This document shows, one piece after another, positions 56,223 to 64,000 of a DNA stretch of 64,000 bases; positions within the stretch are counted from its first letter, which is position 1; every line of letters starts with the position of its first letter. Position numbers and translations under genes: made by a program. The notes below the pieces were generated by a model that searched no databases, was not told where the DNA came from, and was given only the letters and a program-made list of their open reading frames with translations. The DNA is from Polynucleobacter sp. MWH-Braz-FAM2G (GTDB taxonomy: Bacteria; Pseudomonadota; Gammaproteobacteria; Burkholderiales; Burkholderiaceae): contig NZ_CP061300.1 in the NCBI RefSeq assembly GCF_018687635.1, forward strand, positions 1,261,424 to 1,325,423. The letters run 5' to 3'.

Positions 56223-57077
56223 ATGACCGCAGAAAATTATTATCTAACCCTCACCTGCCCTAACAAACCGGGCATTGTTGCAGCCGTTTCCACCTACATC
56301 TATGAATCTGGTGGCGATATAGAAGAGGCACAACAGTTTGATGACAAAGCCTCGAAACGTTTTTTTATGCGCGTTAGTTTTAGCTGCCCAACCCAAGCTG
56401 ATGCCTTAAGAAGTGGTTTTCTGGAAATTGCTAAACGCTTTGAACTTACTTGGGAGTTGCGCGCTGTTAAAGATCTCAAACGAGTATTAATCATGGCCTC
56501 TAAATTAGATCATTGCTTAGTTGATCTTCTTTATCGTTGGCGAATTGGCGAGCTACCCATGATTATTTGCGGGATTGTCTCCAATCATCCACGCGATGTT
56601 TACGCCAGCATTGATTTTGCAGATATCCCCTTCTATCACTTACCCGTTACACCAGAAACTAAGCCTGCTCAAGAAGCCAAGCTCTTAGAGATCATCGCAG
56701 AATCCAAGGTGGATATGGTGATCTTGGCGCGCTATATGCAAATTCTATCGGATGACTTATCGTCCAAACTTTCTGGTCGCTGCATCAACGTACATCACTC
56801 ATTCTTACCAAGCTTTAAAGGCGCAAAACCATATCATCAAGCACATGCACGTGGCATCAAACTCATTGGAGCGACAGCCCACTTTGTGACTAGCGATTTA
56901 GATGAGGGTCCGATTATCGAACAAGACGTTACCCGCGTAACTCATGGTGACACACCAGAAGATTTGGTCCGCAAAGGTCGCGACCTTGAGAGAACCGTAC
57001 TTTCCAGAGCCTTACGTTATTACCTGCATGATCGCGTGCTCATCAACGGAGCAACATCGGTAGTCTTTTCGGATTAA
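56223..57077 (+). CDS. purU: Formyltetrahydrofolate deformylase
   Basis: This 284-residue protein (ATG 56223; in-frame TTG 56211 is less likely) hydrolyses 10-formyl-THF to THF and formate. It has an N-terminal ACT domain (LTLTCPNKPGIVAAVSTYIYESGGDIEEAQQFD) and a C-terminal formyltransferase-like catalytic domain. The Asn-His-Asp active site is in INVHHSFLPSF and HFVTSDLDEGPIIEQDV. YHLPVTPETKPAQEAK is typical. The formate released could be oxidised by the NAD-dependent formate dehydrogenase encoded at 25652-30388. It converges with soxA, 18 bp apart. Confidence 0.95.
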   Translation: MTAENYYLTLTCPNKPGIVAAVSTYIYESGGDIEEAQQFDDKASKRFFMRVSFSCPTQADALRSGFLEIAKRFELTWELRAVKDLKRVLIMASKLDHCLVDLLYRWRIGELPMIICGIVSNHPRDVYASIDFADIPFYHLPVTPETKPAQEAKLLEIIAESKVDMVILARYMQILSDDLSSKLSGRCINVHHSFLPSFKGAKPYHQAHARGIKLIGATAHFVTSDLDEGPIIEQDVTRVTHGDTPEDLVRKGRDLERTVLSRALRYYLHDRVLINGATSVVFSD

Positions 57078-57095
57078 CTGATCAATTCTATTATG

Positions 57096-57863
57096 TTAAG
57101 GCCTAACCCCTGGAGATTCTATGGGTAGGCCTCTAGCACGCCACATCAGAAATAACTCCAATTGAGCCATCTCAGGCGAACCATATTCGTATTGCTGCGC
57201 TCTAACTCCGCTCATACAATTTCGTAGTCGTCTTTGTAGCGAACCAAGAGTCTGCCACTCCAATCGGTAAATAGGATAGGCGTTGGGATGTCCTTGGGGG
57301 ATTAGACTTCCCCCCAACTTTAAACCCGCTCTATCTTCATGACATTGTGCACAAGACAAGTTTAGTTGCCCCATACGCTCATTAAATATATTTTTCCCTT
57401 TTTGTATATAAGATTTATTCACTGAGCTTTCTCTGATAGCAATCGGCATGCCTTTTGACTGAAAGGCGATGAATGCCGCTAGCGCTAAAAGTTCCTTGCT
57501 CTCATAGGCTAATGCTGGAACAGATAAAGCATTGGTGCGACATTGATTAATTTGACCCTCCAGGGTCTGTAACTTGCCGTTTACAACTTTTGGAAATTGA
57601 GTCGCCACACCACGCATTGATTTTTTGGCATCCGCATGGCAAGAGTTACACGATTTATTTTGGGGCCCTAGCTTTTGTTGCCACAGCACCTCACCATCAC
57701 CAACCCAGAACATCGCAGGATTTAACAAGGGATCATCTTGCATCGCCTTATTCTCAGTTGACATCAACTCATAGCTTGATTGTTGAAAAGGCGCTGCCAC
57801 CCCAATAGAGAAGCAAAATGTTAAACAGATACACCCCAGAGAAAAGAAGGCTCGTTTATTCAC
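57096..57863 (-). CDS. soxA: SoxA-like diheme cytochrome c
   Basis: This 255-residue periplasmic protein has a signal peptide (AFFSLGCICLTFCFSIGVAA). It carries two heme c motifs, NKSCNSCHADA (about residue 72) and NLSCAQCHEDR (about 170), and the SoxA-specific third Cys context RRLRNCMSGVRA, where the Cys is the expected heme ligand/persulfide site. It pairs with SoxX to conjugate sulfur compounds to SoxYZ. Its start overlaps soxZ by 4 bp. It is the last gene of the ior-sox unit, and no soxB or soxCD follows. Confidence 0.92.
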   Translation of the reverse strand: MNKRAFFSLGCICLTFCFSIGVAAPFQQSSYELMSTENKAMQDDPLLNPAMFWVGDGEVLWQQKLGPQNKSCNSCHADAKKSMRGVATQFPKVVNGKLQTLEGQINQCRTNALSVPALAYESKELLALAAFIAFQSKGMPIAIRESSVNKSYIQKGKNIFNERMGQLNLSCAQCHEDRAGLKLGGSLIPQGHPNAYPIYRLEWQTLGSLQRRLRNCMSGVRAQQYEYGSPEMAQLELFLMWRARGLPIESPGVRP

Positions 57864-58189
57864 GAAACAGTAATGCTAGCCTGATTAACTGCTTCATACC
57901 CATTATCTCCAACCCACCTAAACTCAAGCGTGCCAGATTCCACTGCTACGGTAGTAAAGATGATTAAGGGATTAGCTCCAATCCCAGAATAGAAATCCGC
58001 TTTGAATACCTCTACACCATTGTAGGTGCATGTGAAAGCTCGTATGATGTCACGCGGTATGAGCTTTCCACCCTCGGTATAACGAAATCCAGACTCCATA
58101 TCATGCTGCGCGATAGCGCGAATCTCAATAATAGAATCCTTTTTTGCCGTTGCTGGCATGGTGATAGATGTACGGGACGTTTTACTCAT
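57860..58189 (-). CDS. soxZ: SoxZ thiosulfate-oxidation carrier partner
   Basis: The start at ATG 58189 (MSKTSRTSITMPATAK) overlaps the soxY stop as ATGA. The longer open frame to 58243 runs within soxY. The 109-residue product has the SoxZ Ig-like fold features: IEIRAIAQHDMESGFRY, RDIIRAFTCTYNGVEVFKADFYSGIGANP and LEFRWVGDNGYEAV. SoxZ has no signal peptide and is co-exported with SoxY by the Tat route. Tight coupling to soxY supports 1:1 production. Confidence 0.93.
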   Translation of the reverse strand: MSKTSRTSITMPATAKKDSIIEIRAIAQHDMESGFRYTEGGKLIPRDIIRAFTCTYNGVEVFKADFYSGIGANPLIIFTTVAVESGTLEFRWVGDNGYEAVNQASITVS

Positions 58190-58662
58190 ACCAACTCCGT
58201 ACAAGCTGAAAGAGTCACCAAAGTTTCTGCTGATCCCCGCCAAAAACTACCATTGCTCATTTGCGCAATGGCCCAAACCGTTTGACTATCAGCCAAACGA
58301 ACTCGTGTCGTGATATTCGCAGTACCTGATCGTGGAGTCAGGTAAACGGTAAAAATGTTTGGCAAAGGATTACCTTCAGCGACCACATGAATAGCTTTGA
58401 CATAATCATTTGCCGTCATTGGACTCTCTACGCTTACCTTCAATACAACTAAATTACCGTTTTCAACAAGCGGTGGAATTACAAGCGTAACGCGCCCATC
58501 CTGCACAACTGCCCCGCCGGTAATTTTTTTGATTGCCTCTGCGGCATCTTCTTTTTTAGCAAAGGCCGCTATTGGGTTGAAGCAGATACCCAAAGCCAAG
58601 AAACCTAATCCACGGATCTGTCTTAGCCAATCTCGACGGTGCGCTTGAAACATTTTCTTCAT
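58186..58662 (-). CDS. soxY: SoxY-like sulfur carrier with atypical C-terminus
   Basis: This 158-residue protein has a Tat-type signal (AHRRDWLRQIRGLGFLALGI) and the SoxY Ig-like domain (VTLVIPPLVENGNLVVLKVSVESPM, then IFTVYLTPRSGTANITTRVRLADSQTVWAIAQMSNG). Canonical SoxY ends in GGCGG, whose Cys carries the sulfur intermediate. Here the end reads VTLSACTELV, so the Cys (154) is retained, but the flanking glycines are lost and four residues follow it. It is directly downstream of soxX (7 bp) and coupled to soxZ. The altered tail may change which enzyme reads the carrier. Confidence 0.88.
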   Translation of the reverse strand: MKKMFQAHRRDWLRQIRGLGFLALGICFNPIAAFAKKEDAAEAIKKITGGAVVQDGRVTLVIPPLVENGNLVVLKVSVESPMTANDYVKAIHVVAEGNPLPNIFTVYLTPRSGTANITTRVRLADSQTVWAIAQMSNGSFWRGSAETLVTLSACTELV

Positions 58663-58669
58663 CTTATTT

Positions 58670-59116
58670 TCATTTGCTATTTTGAATATTCATAGTCATT
58701 AAGAAAGCAATAACATCTTCTATCTCCTGGCCAGTCAATATAGTTTGTCCCGCAAATTTTGGGGCGACCCGATTTAAATGACTAGTCTGATAGTAGGCTG
58801 GCATGATCGTTTGAGGATTAAAGTACGCCGCATTCACAATGCGCGCCCTGAGTTGAGGAGCATCCAAGCGAGCAGCACTGGCTTGTAGGTCAGGCGCCAA
58901 ATTACCCTGAAAACGCTCTTCAGGAAATGGTCCGCTATGACACAACAAACATAATCCAGTTTGGCGACTGGTAACAATCGCCCTACCGCGAACTGGATTA
59001 CCTGGTGCAGCAGAGAGAGATTCAACAATGGAGCCTCCCTGAATTACCTGAGCATTTACAGCATCAAGAGAGAGAATTGCCAGCAATGAAACTGCTAAAG
59101 CAATTCTCTTTCTCAT
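58670..59116 (-). CDS. soxX: SoxX-like monoheme cytochrome c
   Basis: This 148-residue protein has a signal peptide (ALAVSLLAILSLDAVNA), one heme c motif (GLCLLCHSGPF), the following GNLAPDL motif and an axial Met context (NPQTIMPAYYQ). The end LTGQEIEDVIAFLMTM is the usual SoxX C-terminal helix. It forms the SoxXA heterodimer. It begins 28 bp after the molybdenum hydroxylase gene on the same strand, so this cytochrome could also accept electrons from that enzyme (inference). Confidence 0.9.
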   Translation of the reverse strand: MRKRIALAVSLLAILSLDAVNAQVIQGGSIVESLSAAPGNPVRGRAIVTSRQTGLCLLCHSGPFPEERFQGNLAPDLQASAARLDAPQLRARIVNAAYFNPQTIMPAYYQTSHLNRVAPKFAGQTILTGQEIEDVIAFLMTMNIQNSK

Positions 59117-59144
59117 TGGTAAAAATTCCGCTTTAAGCCAGCTC

Positions 59145-61361
59145 TTACACCAACTTGATGCCGCTGTTTTTCAAAGGTACTGTACGCAAACGCTTTCCTG
59201 TTGCACGATAGAACGCATTAATGACGGCAGGCGCAGCAACCGCAATTGTTGGCTCACCGACGCCACCCCAGTCTTTGCCGCCACCTTGAATGATGATGGT
59301 TTCGACTTGAGGCATCTGGTACAGGCGAATGGAGTTAAAGGTGTCAAAGTTCTTTTGAACAACAGCACCTTTTTCAATCGTAATTTCCTCTTCGAATAAA
59401 GCAGATAGGCCGTAGACAAAAGAACCGGAAACTTGGCGGGCAACTTGCGCTGGGTTAACAACATAACCTGGATCAGTTGCAGCAACAATACGATGAATTT
59501 TCACTTCATTCCCATTTTTAACGGAAATCTCGCAGGCTGCGGCTACATAACTACCAAAAGAACGCATTTGAGCTACACCACGATAGATGCCAGGCGCAGC
59601 AGGCTTAGTCCAACCAATACCATCCGCAACCGCATTTAATACAGCAACTGCCCGAGGAAATTCCCTCATGTGCTTGCGACGGAACTCGACCGCATCCATT
59701 CCGGTAGCTTCAGCCAACTCATCCATGAATGTTTCAATAAATATCGCATTTTGGTTAACGTTCACACCACGCCAAAATCCTGGTGGCACATGGGTATTAC
59801 GCATTGCATGATCAATATTTAAATTCGGGAAGCTATAGGTAATACCATGCTCACCCAGTGGCTCAACTCCTTGGAACACCAAGGGATCTTTACCCTTGAA
59901 TGACTCTACGACAGCAGGGCGAACTGCAGACAAGATCGATTGACCTGATAAACGCATATTGACACCAGTAACATTTTTCTTGTCATCGATAGCAGCAGTC
60001 ATCTTGCACATCATGACTGGATGGTAACGACCTTGCGTCATATCCTCTTCACGAGTCCAAATTAACTTGATAGGAGTTCCAGGCATCTGTTTAGCAATAT
60101 TGACTGCTTGTGTCGTGAAATCTTGGAATGCGCCACGGCGACCAAAACCACCACCAAGGTTTACCTTGTAAACATTGCACTTTTCAGCAGGTAGTCCTGA
60201 GGCAGCAATCACTGCCGCAAGAGAGGCTTCGCCATCTTGTGTGGGCACCCAGGCTTCACAAGAATCTGGGGTCCACTTCGCGGTAGCTGTTTGCGGCTCC
60301 AAGGTAGCGTGATTCAGGAAGGGATAAAAGTACGTCGCTTCAATTGTTTTGGATGCAGAAGAAAGCGCAGATTTAATATCGCCATTTGAATTATGAACAA
60401 AGGCATCATTCGCATTTAAACCGTCTTCCAACATTTTTTTAATGGAAGCGCTAGAGACATTGGCATTAGCACCATCATTCCAAATAATGCTGACTTGATC
60501 CATGGCGGTTTTTGCCTGCCAGAAAGTTTCTGCTATTACTGCTACCGCAGAATTACCAACTGGGACTACCTTCTTCACGCCTTTCATATTCAGCGCTTTG
60601 GACGCATCGTAACTCATCACAGTGCCGCCAAACACAGGAGACTCTTTAATGTTAGCAACCAACATGCCAGGCAACTTCAAGTCAATTGCATAGACTTGTC
60701 GGCCAGTCACTTTATCCGCCACACCATCGATACGATCAACTGATTTACCAATCAACTTCCACTCTTTAGGGTCTTTCAAGGGTGGATCTTTAGGCACTTC
60801 TAACTGTGATGCAGCAACAGAAACTTTGCCGAAGGTTGTTTTTTTACCTGTAGGCTGATGTGTAATCACGCTATTTTCTGCAACACACTCTGAGGCTGGA
60901 ACATTCCATTGATTTGCGGCAGCCTGAATGAGCATCATGCGGGCAGCGGCACCACCCTTGCGAACGTACAACTCAGATGTACGAATACCGCGACTACCGC
61001 CAGTGGAGTAGCTACCCCATACCTTGTTACGCTTTAAATTTTCAGCAGGAGATGGATAGTCATAAGAAACTTTTTTCCAGTCACACTGCAATTCTTCAGC
61101 AACTAATTGCGCTAAACCAGTAATAGTTCCCTGACCCATTTCAGAGCGGACAATGCGCACGATCACATCATCATTGGGCTTAACGACAACCCACACCCCA
61201 ATCTCAGGAGTTGCCAGTGGCGTCATGGCAGTGGTGCCATTACCGATTGCAGCATTTGCCGTTGATATCAAGGAAAGATCAAAACCAATGGCTAAACCAG
61301 CAGCAACAGTGCTAGAACCAATTACAAAATGACGACGGGAGATGTTTGTATTAATAGTCAT
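59145..61361 (-). CDS. iorB: Tat-exported molybdenum hydroxylase large subunit (IorB/xanthine dehydrogenase family)
   Basis: ATG 61361 is chosen because AAGGAG lies 6-7 nt upstream and a twin-arginine signal follows (NISRRHFVIGSSTVAAGLAIGF). The frame is open to 61463. The product of about 738 residues matches isoquinoline 1-oxidoreductase beta/periplasmic aldehyde oxidoreductase: EMGQGTITGLAQLVAEEL, KVNLGGGFGRRGAFQDF, GFWRGVNVNQNAIFIETFMDELA, and the catalytic Glu near WGGVGEPTIAVAAPAVINA. It binds molybdopterin cytosine dinucleotide and acts in the periplasm. Substrate is unknown (aldehyde or N-heterocycle in relatives). The small subunit gene lies 10 bp upstream. Confidence 0.9.
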   Translation of the reverse strand: MTINTNISRRHFVIGSSTVAAGLAIGFDLSLISTANAAIGNGTTAMTPLATPEIGVWVVVKPNDDVIVRIVRSEMGQGTITGLAQLVAEELQCDWKKVSYDYPSPAENLKRNKVWGSYSTGGSRGIRTSELYVRKGGAAARMMLIQAAANQWNVPASECVAENSVITHQPTGKKTTFGKVSVAASQLEVPKDPPLKDPKEWKLIGKSVDRIDGVADKVTGRQVYAIDLKLPGMLVANIKESPVFGGTVMSYDASKALNMKGVKKVVPVGNSAVAVIAETFWQAKTAMDQVSIIWNDGANANVSSASIKKMLEDGLNANDAFVHNSNGDIKSALSSASKTIEATYFYPFLNHATLEPQTATAKWTPDSCEAWVPTQDGEASLAAVIAASGLPAEKCNVYKVNLGGGFGRRGAFQDFTTQAVNIAKQMPGTPIKLIWTREEDMTQGRYHPVMMCKMTAAIDDKKNVTGVNMRLSGQSILSAVRPAVVESFKGKDPLVFQGVEPLGEHGITYSFPNLNIDHAMRNTHVPPGFWRGVNVNQNAIFIETFMDELAEATGMDAVEFRRKHMREFPRAVAVLNAVADGIGWTKPAAPGIYRGVAQMRSFGSYVAAACEISVKNGNEVKIHRIVAATDPGYVVNPAQVARQVSGSFVYGLSALFEEEITIEKGAVVQKNFDTFNSIRLYQMPQVETIIIQGGGKDWGGVGEPTIAVAAPAVINAFYRATGKRLRTVPLKNSGIKLV

Positions 61362-61371
61362 TGATCTCTCC

Positions 61372-61821
61372 TTAAGCCTTGCTAGCAGCATGAATCGCTG
61401 CACGAACTTGCTGGAAAGTACCGCAACGGCAAATATTGGTGATCGATTCATCAATTTGCGCATCGGTTGGCTTGGGGTTGTTTCTAAGCAATGCTGTTGT
61501 AGCCATCACCATGCCTGATTGACAGTAGCCACATTGAGGCACTTGATTATCAACCCAAGCTTTTTGCACCTTGGAGAGTTGACCATTTTTTTCAAGACTT
61601 TCAATCGTCTCGATTTTTTGCCCAGCCGCCGCTGAGACTGGTAAGACACAACTGCGTGTAGCCTGTCCATTGAATAAAACGGTGCATGCGCCACATTGAC
61701 CAACTCCACAACCATACTTGGTTCCGGTGAGGCCAACTTGTTCACGAATTACCCAAAGCAACGGGGTTTGTGGATCAACATCCACTTTGTATTTTTTGCC
61801 ATTGACATTTAACTCAGTCAT
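61372..61821 (-). CDS. iorA: 2Fe-2S subunit of molybdenum hydroxylase (IorA-like)
   Basis: This 149-residue protein carries two 2Fe-2S clusters: CGVGQCGACTVLFNG with a later RSCVLPV (plant-type ferredoxin cluster), and CGYCQSGMVMATTALL with NICRCGTFQQVRAAI (the second, helical-bundle cluster). It has no signal peptide and is probably exported attached to the Tat-bearing partner. AGGAG precedes the ATG. It is the first gene of the six-gene minus-strand unit (iorA-iorB-soxX-soxY-soxZ-soxA), divergent from the cidA-like gene over 126 bp. Confidence 0.93.
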   Translation of the reverse strand: MTELNVNGKKYKVDVDPQTPLLWVIREQVGLTGTKYGCGVGQCGACTVLFNGQATRSCVLPVSAAAGQKIETIESLEKNGQLSKVQKAWVDNQVPQCGYCQSGMVMATTALLRNNPKPTDAQIDESITNICRCGTFQQVRAAIHAASKA

Positions 61822-61947
61822 GCGTGCTCTCCTAATCAGTTTTTTATTCTTTAAGGGTTTAATTAACCCTATTTATTGTGTGATCATCTTAACCAAGAAT
61901 TTACTTATTGCGATGCAACATAAATCAAGGCACTGTAATATCAAATC

Positions 61948-62295
61948 ATGATCTACGGACTAGTACAAATCCTTCTCTTTCAGAGCCTTGGCGAACTAGC
62001 CTCTAAATTCATTTTGCCCACCCTACCTGGACCTGTAATCGGCCTGATTCTGATGGTGATGTGGCTTATCTTACGTAAAGGCATCAATGCAGAACTCGCC
62101 CTAGTTGCCGATGGATTCAGTCAATACCTCGGCCTCCTATTTGTTCCAGCGGCTGTTGGAGTAGTGTTATTTCTTCCCCAATTAAAGGCAAACGCACTAG
62201 CCATTGTTAGCGCTCTGATAGGCAGCGTGATTCTAACTATTGCATCGAGCGCATTAGTTGCGCGCTTCTTGAGCCAGAAAGCGCCTCATGACTGA
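61948..62295 (+). CDS. cidA: CidA/LrgA-family holin-like protein
   Basis: This 115-residue protein is almost entirely four membrane helices. LPTLPGPVIGLILMVMWLILRKG is the family signature, and GLLFVPAAVGVVLFLPQL is the second conserved block. CidA/LrgA proteins act with CidB/LrgB in holin-like lysis control or in export of small acids such as pyruvate or glycolate. The downstream lrgB-like gene overlaps it by 8 bp, confirming the pair. Confidence 0.92.
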   Translation: MIYGLVQILLFQSLGELASKFILPTLPGPVIGLILMVMWLILRKGINAELALVADGFSQYLGLLFVPAAVGVVLFLPQLKANALAIVSALIGSVILTIASSALVARFLSQKAPHD

Positions 62296-63016
62296 GAAAC
62301 ATTCTATCGTTGAGATTTGGGTCTACCTTTCTGGTAGCCCGCTATTTGCCTTATTCATAACTCTTGCAGCTTATCAAATTGGTCTGAGCATTTATAAAGC
62401 CACCCAACAAAACCCACTAGCGAATCCTGTGGCGATAGCGATTTTGATTGTTGCGACAACAATTCAATTAATTGAAATGCCTTACTCAACCTATTTCGAA
62501 GGTGCGCAATTCATTCACTTTCTATTGGGGTCAGCAACGGTATCTCTCGCAATCCCCATTTATCGAGGCCTTAGTAGCTTAAAAGGCAGATCCATTCCAT
62601 TGATTGCCTCGCTCTGCACTGGTGGACTGGTATCGATTATTAGTGCTGTGGGCATAGCTACTCTTCTGGGGGCGGATTCAAGCATTACTGGAGCGATGTA
62701 CCCCAAATCTGTGACCGCGCCGATTGCCATGGGTATTGCTGAGCGCATTGGCGTGTCCCCTACCCTAACCGCAATCTTCGCAGTAAGCACTGGGATTTTG
62801 GGGGCTATTCTTGCGCCCTTTGTGCTCAATGCCCTTGGCATGAAAGCTTGGTGGCAAAGAGGATTTGCGATTGGTATTGGGGCACATGGAATTGGTACCT
62901 CACGTGCATTTAGCATTCACCCGGAAGCGGGAACTTATGCCAGCCTTGCAATGGGTATGAATGGCGTTGTAAGCGCAGTTGCCATTCCAGTGCTCTACCA
63001 TCTATTAAATAAGTGA
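62288..63016 (+). CDS. lrgB: LrgB/CidB-family membrane protein
   Basis: This 242-residue protein has multiple hydrophobic helices and the LrgB hallmarks FIHFLLGSATVSLAIPIYRG, SITGAMYPKSVTAPIAMGIAE and GIGAHGIGTSRAF. It forms a two-component membrane system with the CidA/LrgA protein encoded just upstream (8-bp overlap). Recent work on relatives supports metabolite export (pyruvate, glycolate) as an alternative to lysis control. The substrate here is not determinable. Confidence 0.93.
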   Translation: MTEKHSIVEIWVYLSGSPLFALFITLAAYQIGLSIYKATQQNPLANPVAIAILIVATTIQLIEMPYSTYFEGAQFIHFLLGSATVSLAIPIYRGLSSLKGRSIPLIASLCTGGLVSIISAVGIATLLGADSSITGAMYPKSVTAPIAMGIAERIGVSPTLTAIFAVSTGILGAILAPFVLNALGMKAWWQRGFAIGIGAHGIGTSRAFSIHPEAGTYASLAMGMNGVVSAVAIPVLYHLLNK

Positions 63017-63059
63017 ATTACCATACATTAAATAACAAGAGACAAAATACAAGCATCGA

Positions 63060-64000
63060 ATGAATATTCCAGATCCAGTCAAATTAACGCAAGAATTAAT
63101 CCGCTTTAATACAATCAATCCCCCCGGTAATGAAGATGAGCTGTGCAATTACCTAAGCGAATTGTTAAAGTCTGCGAATTTCGAATGCCTTAATGTAGAC
63201 TTTGCCCCAAGACGCAGAAGCATTGTTGCCCGCATACCTGGAGCTAAAAATACTCCTAACATTTGCTTTACCGGACACGTAGACGTTGTTCCACTTGGTG
63301 ATCGGCAATGGGAACATGAGCCTTTTTCGGGTGTTATTCAGGATGGCAAATTATTTGGTCGCGGCTCTAGCGACATGAAAAGTGGCATTGCCGCTTTTGT
63401 CGTAGCTGCTATGAAAACAGCCCATTTAGCAAAAGGTAAAAGCGGAATCAGCATGATTATTACCGCTGGTGAAGAGACTGGCTGCGAAGGTGCTTTCTAT
63501 ATTGCTCAGCAAAAAGAAGTGATTGATTTTATTGGTAAGGTAGGTTGCTTCGTAGTGGCGGAGCCTACTGCTAATGAACCGATTATTGGTCATAAAGGGG
63601 CATATTGGCTACGTGCTAAAGCTGAAGGCATTACTGCTCATGGCTCTATGCCTGAGAGAGGTGATAACGCTTTTTACAAACTTGCAAAAGGTGCACTCTT
63701 ACTTGAGAAGTTTCAATTTGACACCCCGCCCCACGACCTCATGGGCCAAGGCACATTGAACGTAGGCACTGCTAAGGCAGGATTAAATATTAATTCTGTA
63801 CCAGATGCGGCAGAAATGACCTTAGATATTCGTTCGGTGCCAGGACAGAGTCACAAACATATTTTTGGCTGCCTCTGCAAAACACTTGGTCCGAATATTA
63901 AATTGGAAACCATCATGGATGTTGAGGGAATTTATACCCCACCGGATCATCCCTGGATTCAAACGGTCTTTGCATTTTGCGAAGAAATCAATGGCGTTAA
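63060..64000 (+). CDS. M20-family amidohydrolase (ArgE/DapE type), truncated by window edge
   Basis: The frame opens at ATG 63060 (MNIPDPVKLTQELIRF) and runs to the right edge without a stop (313 codons). Zinc-site motifs of M20 peptidases are all visible: TGHVDVVPLGD (metal His and Asp), GRGSSDMKSGIAAFV (bridging Asp), TAGEETGCEGA (catalytic Glu pair) and VAEPTANEPIIGHKGAYWL (metal Glu/Asp position). The dimerisation domain begins around AEGITAHGSMPERGDNAF. Members include succinyl-diaminopimelate desuccinylase and acetylornithine deacetylase. The GEETGCEGA style suggests an ArgE/DapE relative, but the exact substrate is open. It lies 43 bp after the lrgB-like gene. Confidence 0.9.
   Translation, partial: MNIPDPVKLTQELIRFNTINPPGNEDELCNYLSELLKSANFECLNVDFAPRRRSIVARIPGAKNTPNICFTGHVDVVPLGDRQWEHEPFSGVIQDGKLFGRGSSDMKSGIAAFVVAAMKTAHLAKGKSGISMIITAGEETGCEGAFYIAQQKEVIDFIGKVGCFVVAEPTANEPIIGHKGAYWLRAKAEGITAHGSMPERGDNAFYKLAKGALLLEKFQFDTPPHDLMGQGTLNVGTAKAGLNINSVPDAAEMTLDIRSVPGQSHKHIFGCLCKTLGPNIKLETIMDVEGIYTPPDHPWIQTVFAFCEEINGV

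Noticed and set aside
57096-59116. Complete thiosulfate-oxidation (sox) pathway
   Set aside because: Only soxX, soxY, soxZ and soxA are present; soxB and soxCD are missing in the window and the flanking genes are unrelated (purU, ior).

Overview
The window looks like chromosomal DNA of a free-living betaproteobacterium of the Burkholderiaceae, most like Polynucleobacter. This is inferred from moderate, slightly AT-rich composition, compact gene packing and gene content (NAD-linked formate dehydrogenase, class I fumarase, purU, acs, a small sox set). No rRNA, phage, transposon or CRISPR array was seen. Two tRNAs are present, and both edges cut through a gene (an adhesin on the left, an M20 amidohydrolase on the right).

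Region 1 (1-14954, all minus strand) is a surface/secretion operon. In transcription order it holds a TolC-type outer-membrane lipoprotein, a single-chain double ABC exporter, an HlyD adaptor, a regulator with an N-terminal LuxR helix-turn-helix, a periplasmic ClpP-like protein, a TPR plus beta-barrel outer-membrane protein, a FecR-domain protein, and a large repeat adhesin that runs off the left edge. The type I exporter most likely secretes the adhesin. The TPR/barrel protein resembles Slam translocators, and its translationally coupled FecR neighbour ends in a TbpB-like barrel, so a second secretion route may sit inside the same operon.

Region 2 (14955-21706) carries signalling genes: a GAF/HD-GYP phosphodiesterase divergent from the adhesin operon, a MerR-like HTH fused to a class III nucleotide cyclase, and a MASE1-PAS-PAS-GGDEF-EAL protein. 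Two more GGDEF-EAL proteins lie at 39402 and 49146, the latter behind a FIST sensor gene. C-di-GMP control of the adhesin is a reasonable but unproven reading.

Region 3 (21860-30388) holds NAD biosynthesis (nadA-nadC, convergent nadB) and a two-gene NAD-dependent formate dehydrogenase whose small and flavin subunits are fused. Region 4 (30516-39310) holds an AsmA/DUF748 protein with a small lipoprotein, a small secreted Cys protein, an M23 endopeptidase, a secreted protein with 17 MORN repeats, a polyprenyl-phosphate glycosyltransferase with a methyltransferase, a winged-helix protein divergent from an orphan MASE1-like membrane protein, and a YciI protein.

Region 5 (39402-57077) is largely housekeeping: tRNA-Ser(GGA), acs, fumarase, murI-tonB-exbB-exbD, the FIST/GGDEF-EAL unit, tRNA-Leu(TAA), a penicillin-acylase-family hydrolase, two small envelope proteins and purU. 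Region 6 (57096-61821, minus) is an unusual apparent operon: an Ior-type molybdenum hydroxylase (2Fe-2S subunit plus Tat-exported catalytic subunit) followed by soxX, soxY, soxZ and soxA, without soxB or soxCD. Its SoxY has a non-canonical C-terminal carrier motif. The window closes with a cidA/lrgB-type pair and a truncated M20 peptidase gene.
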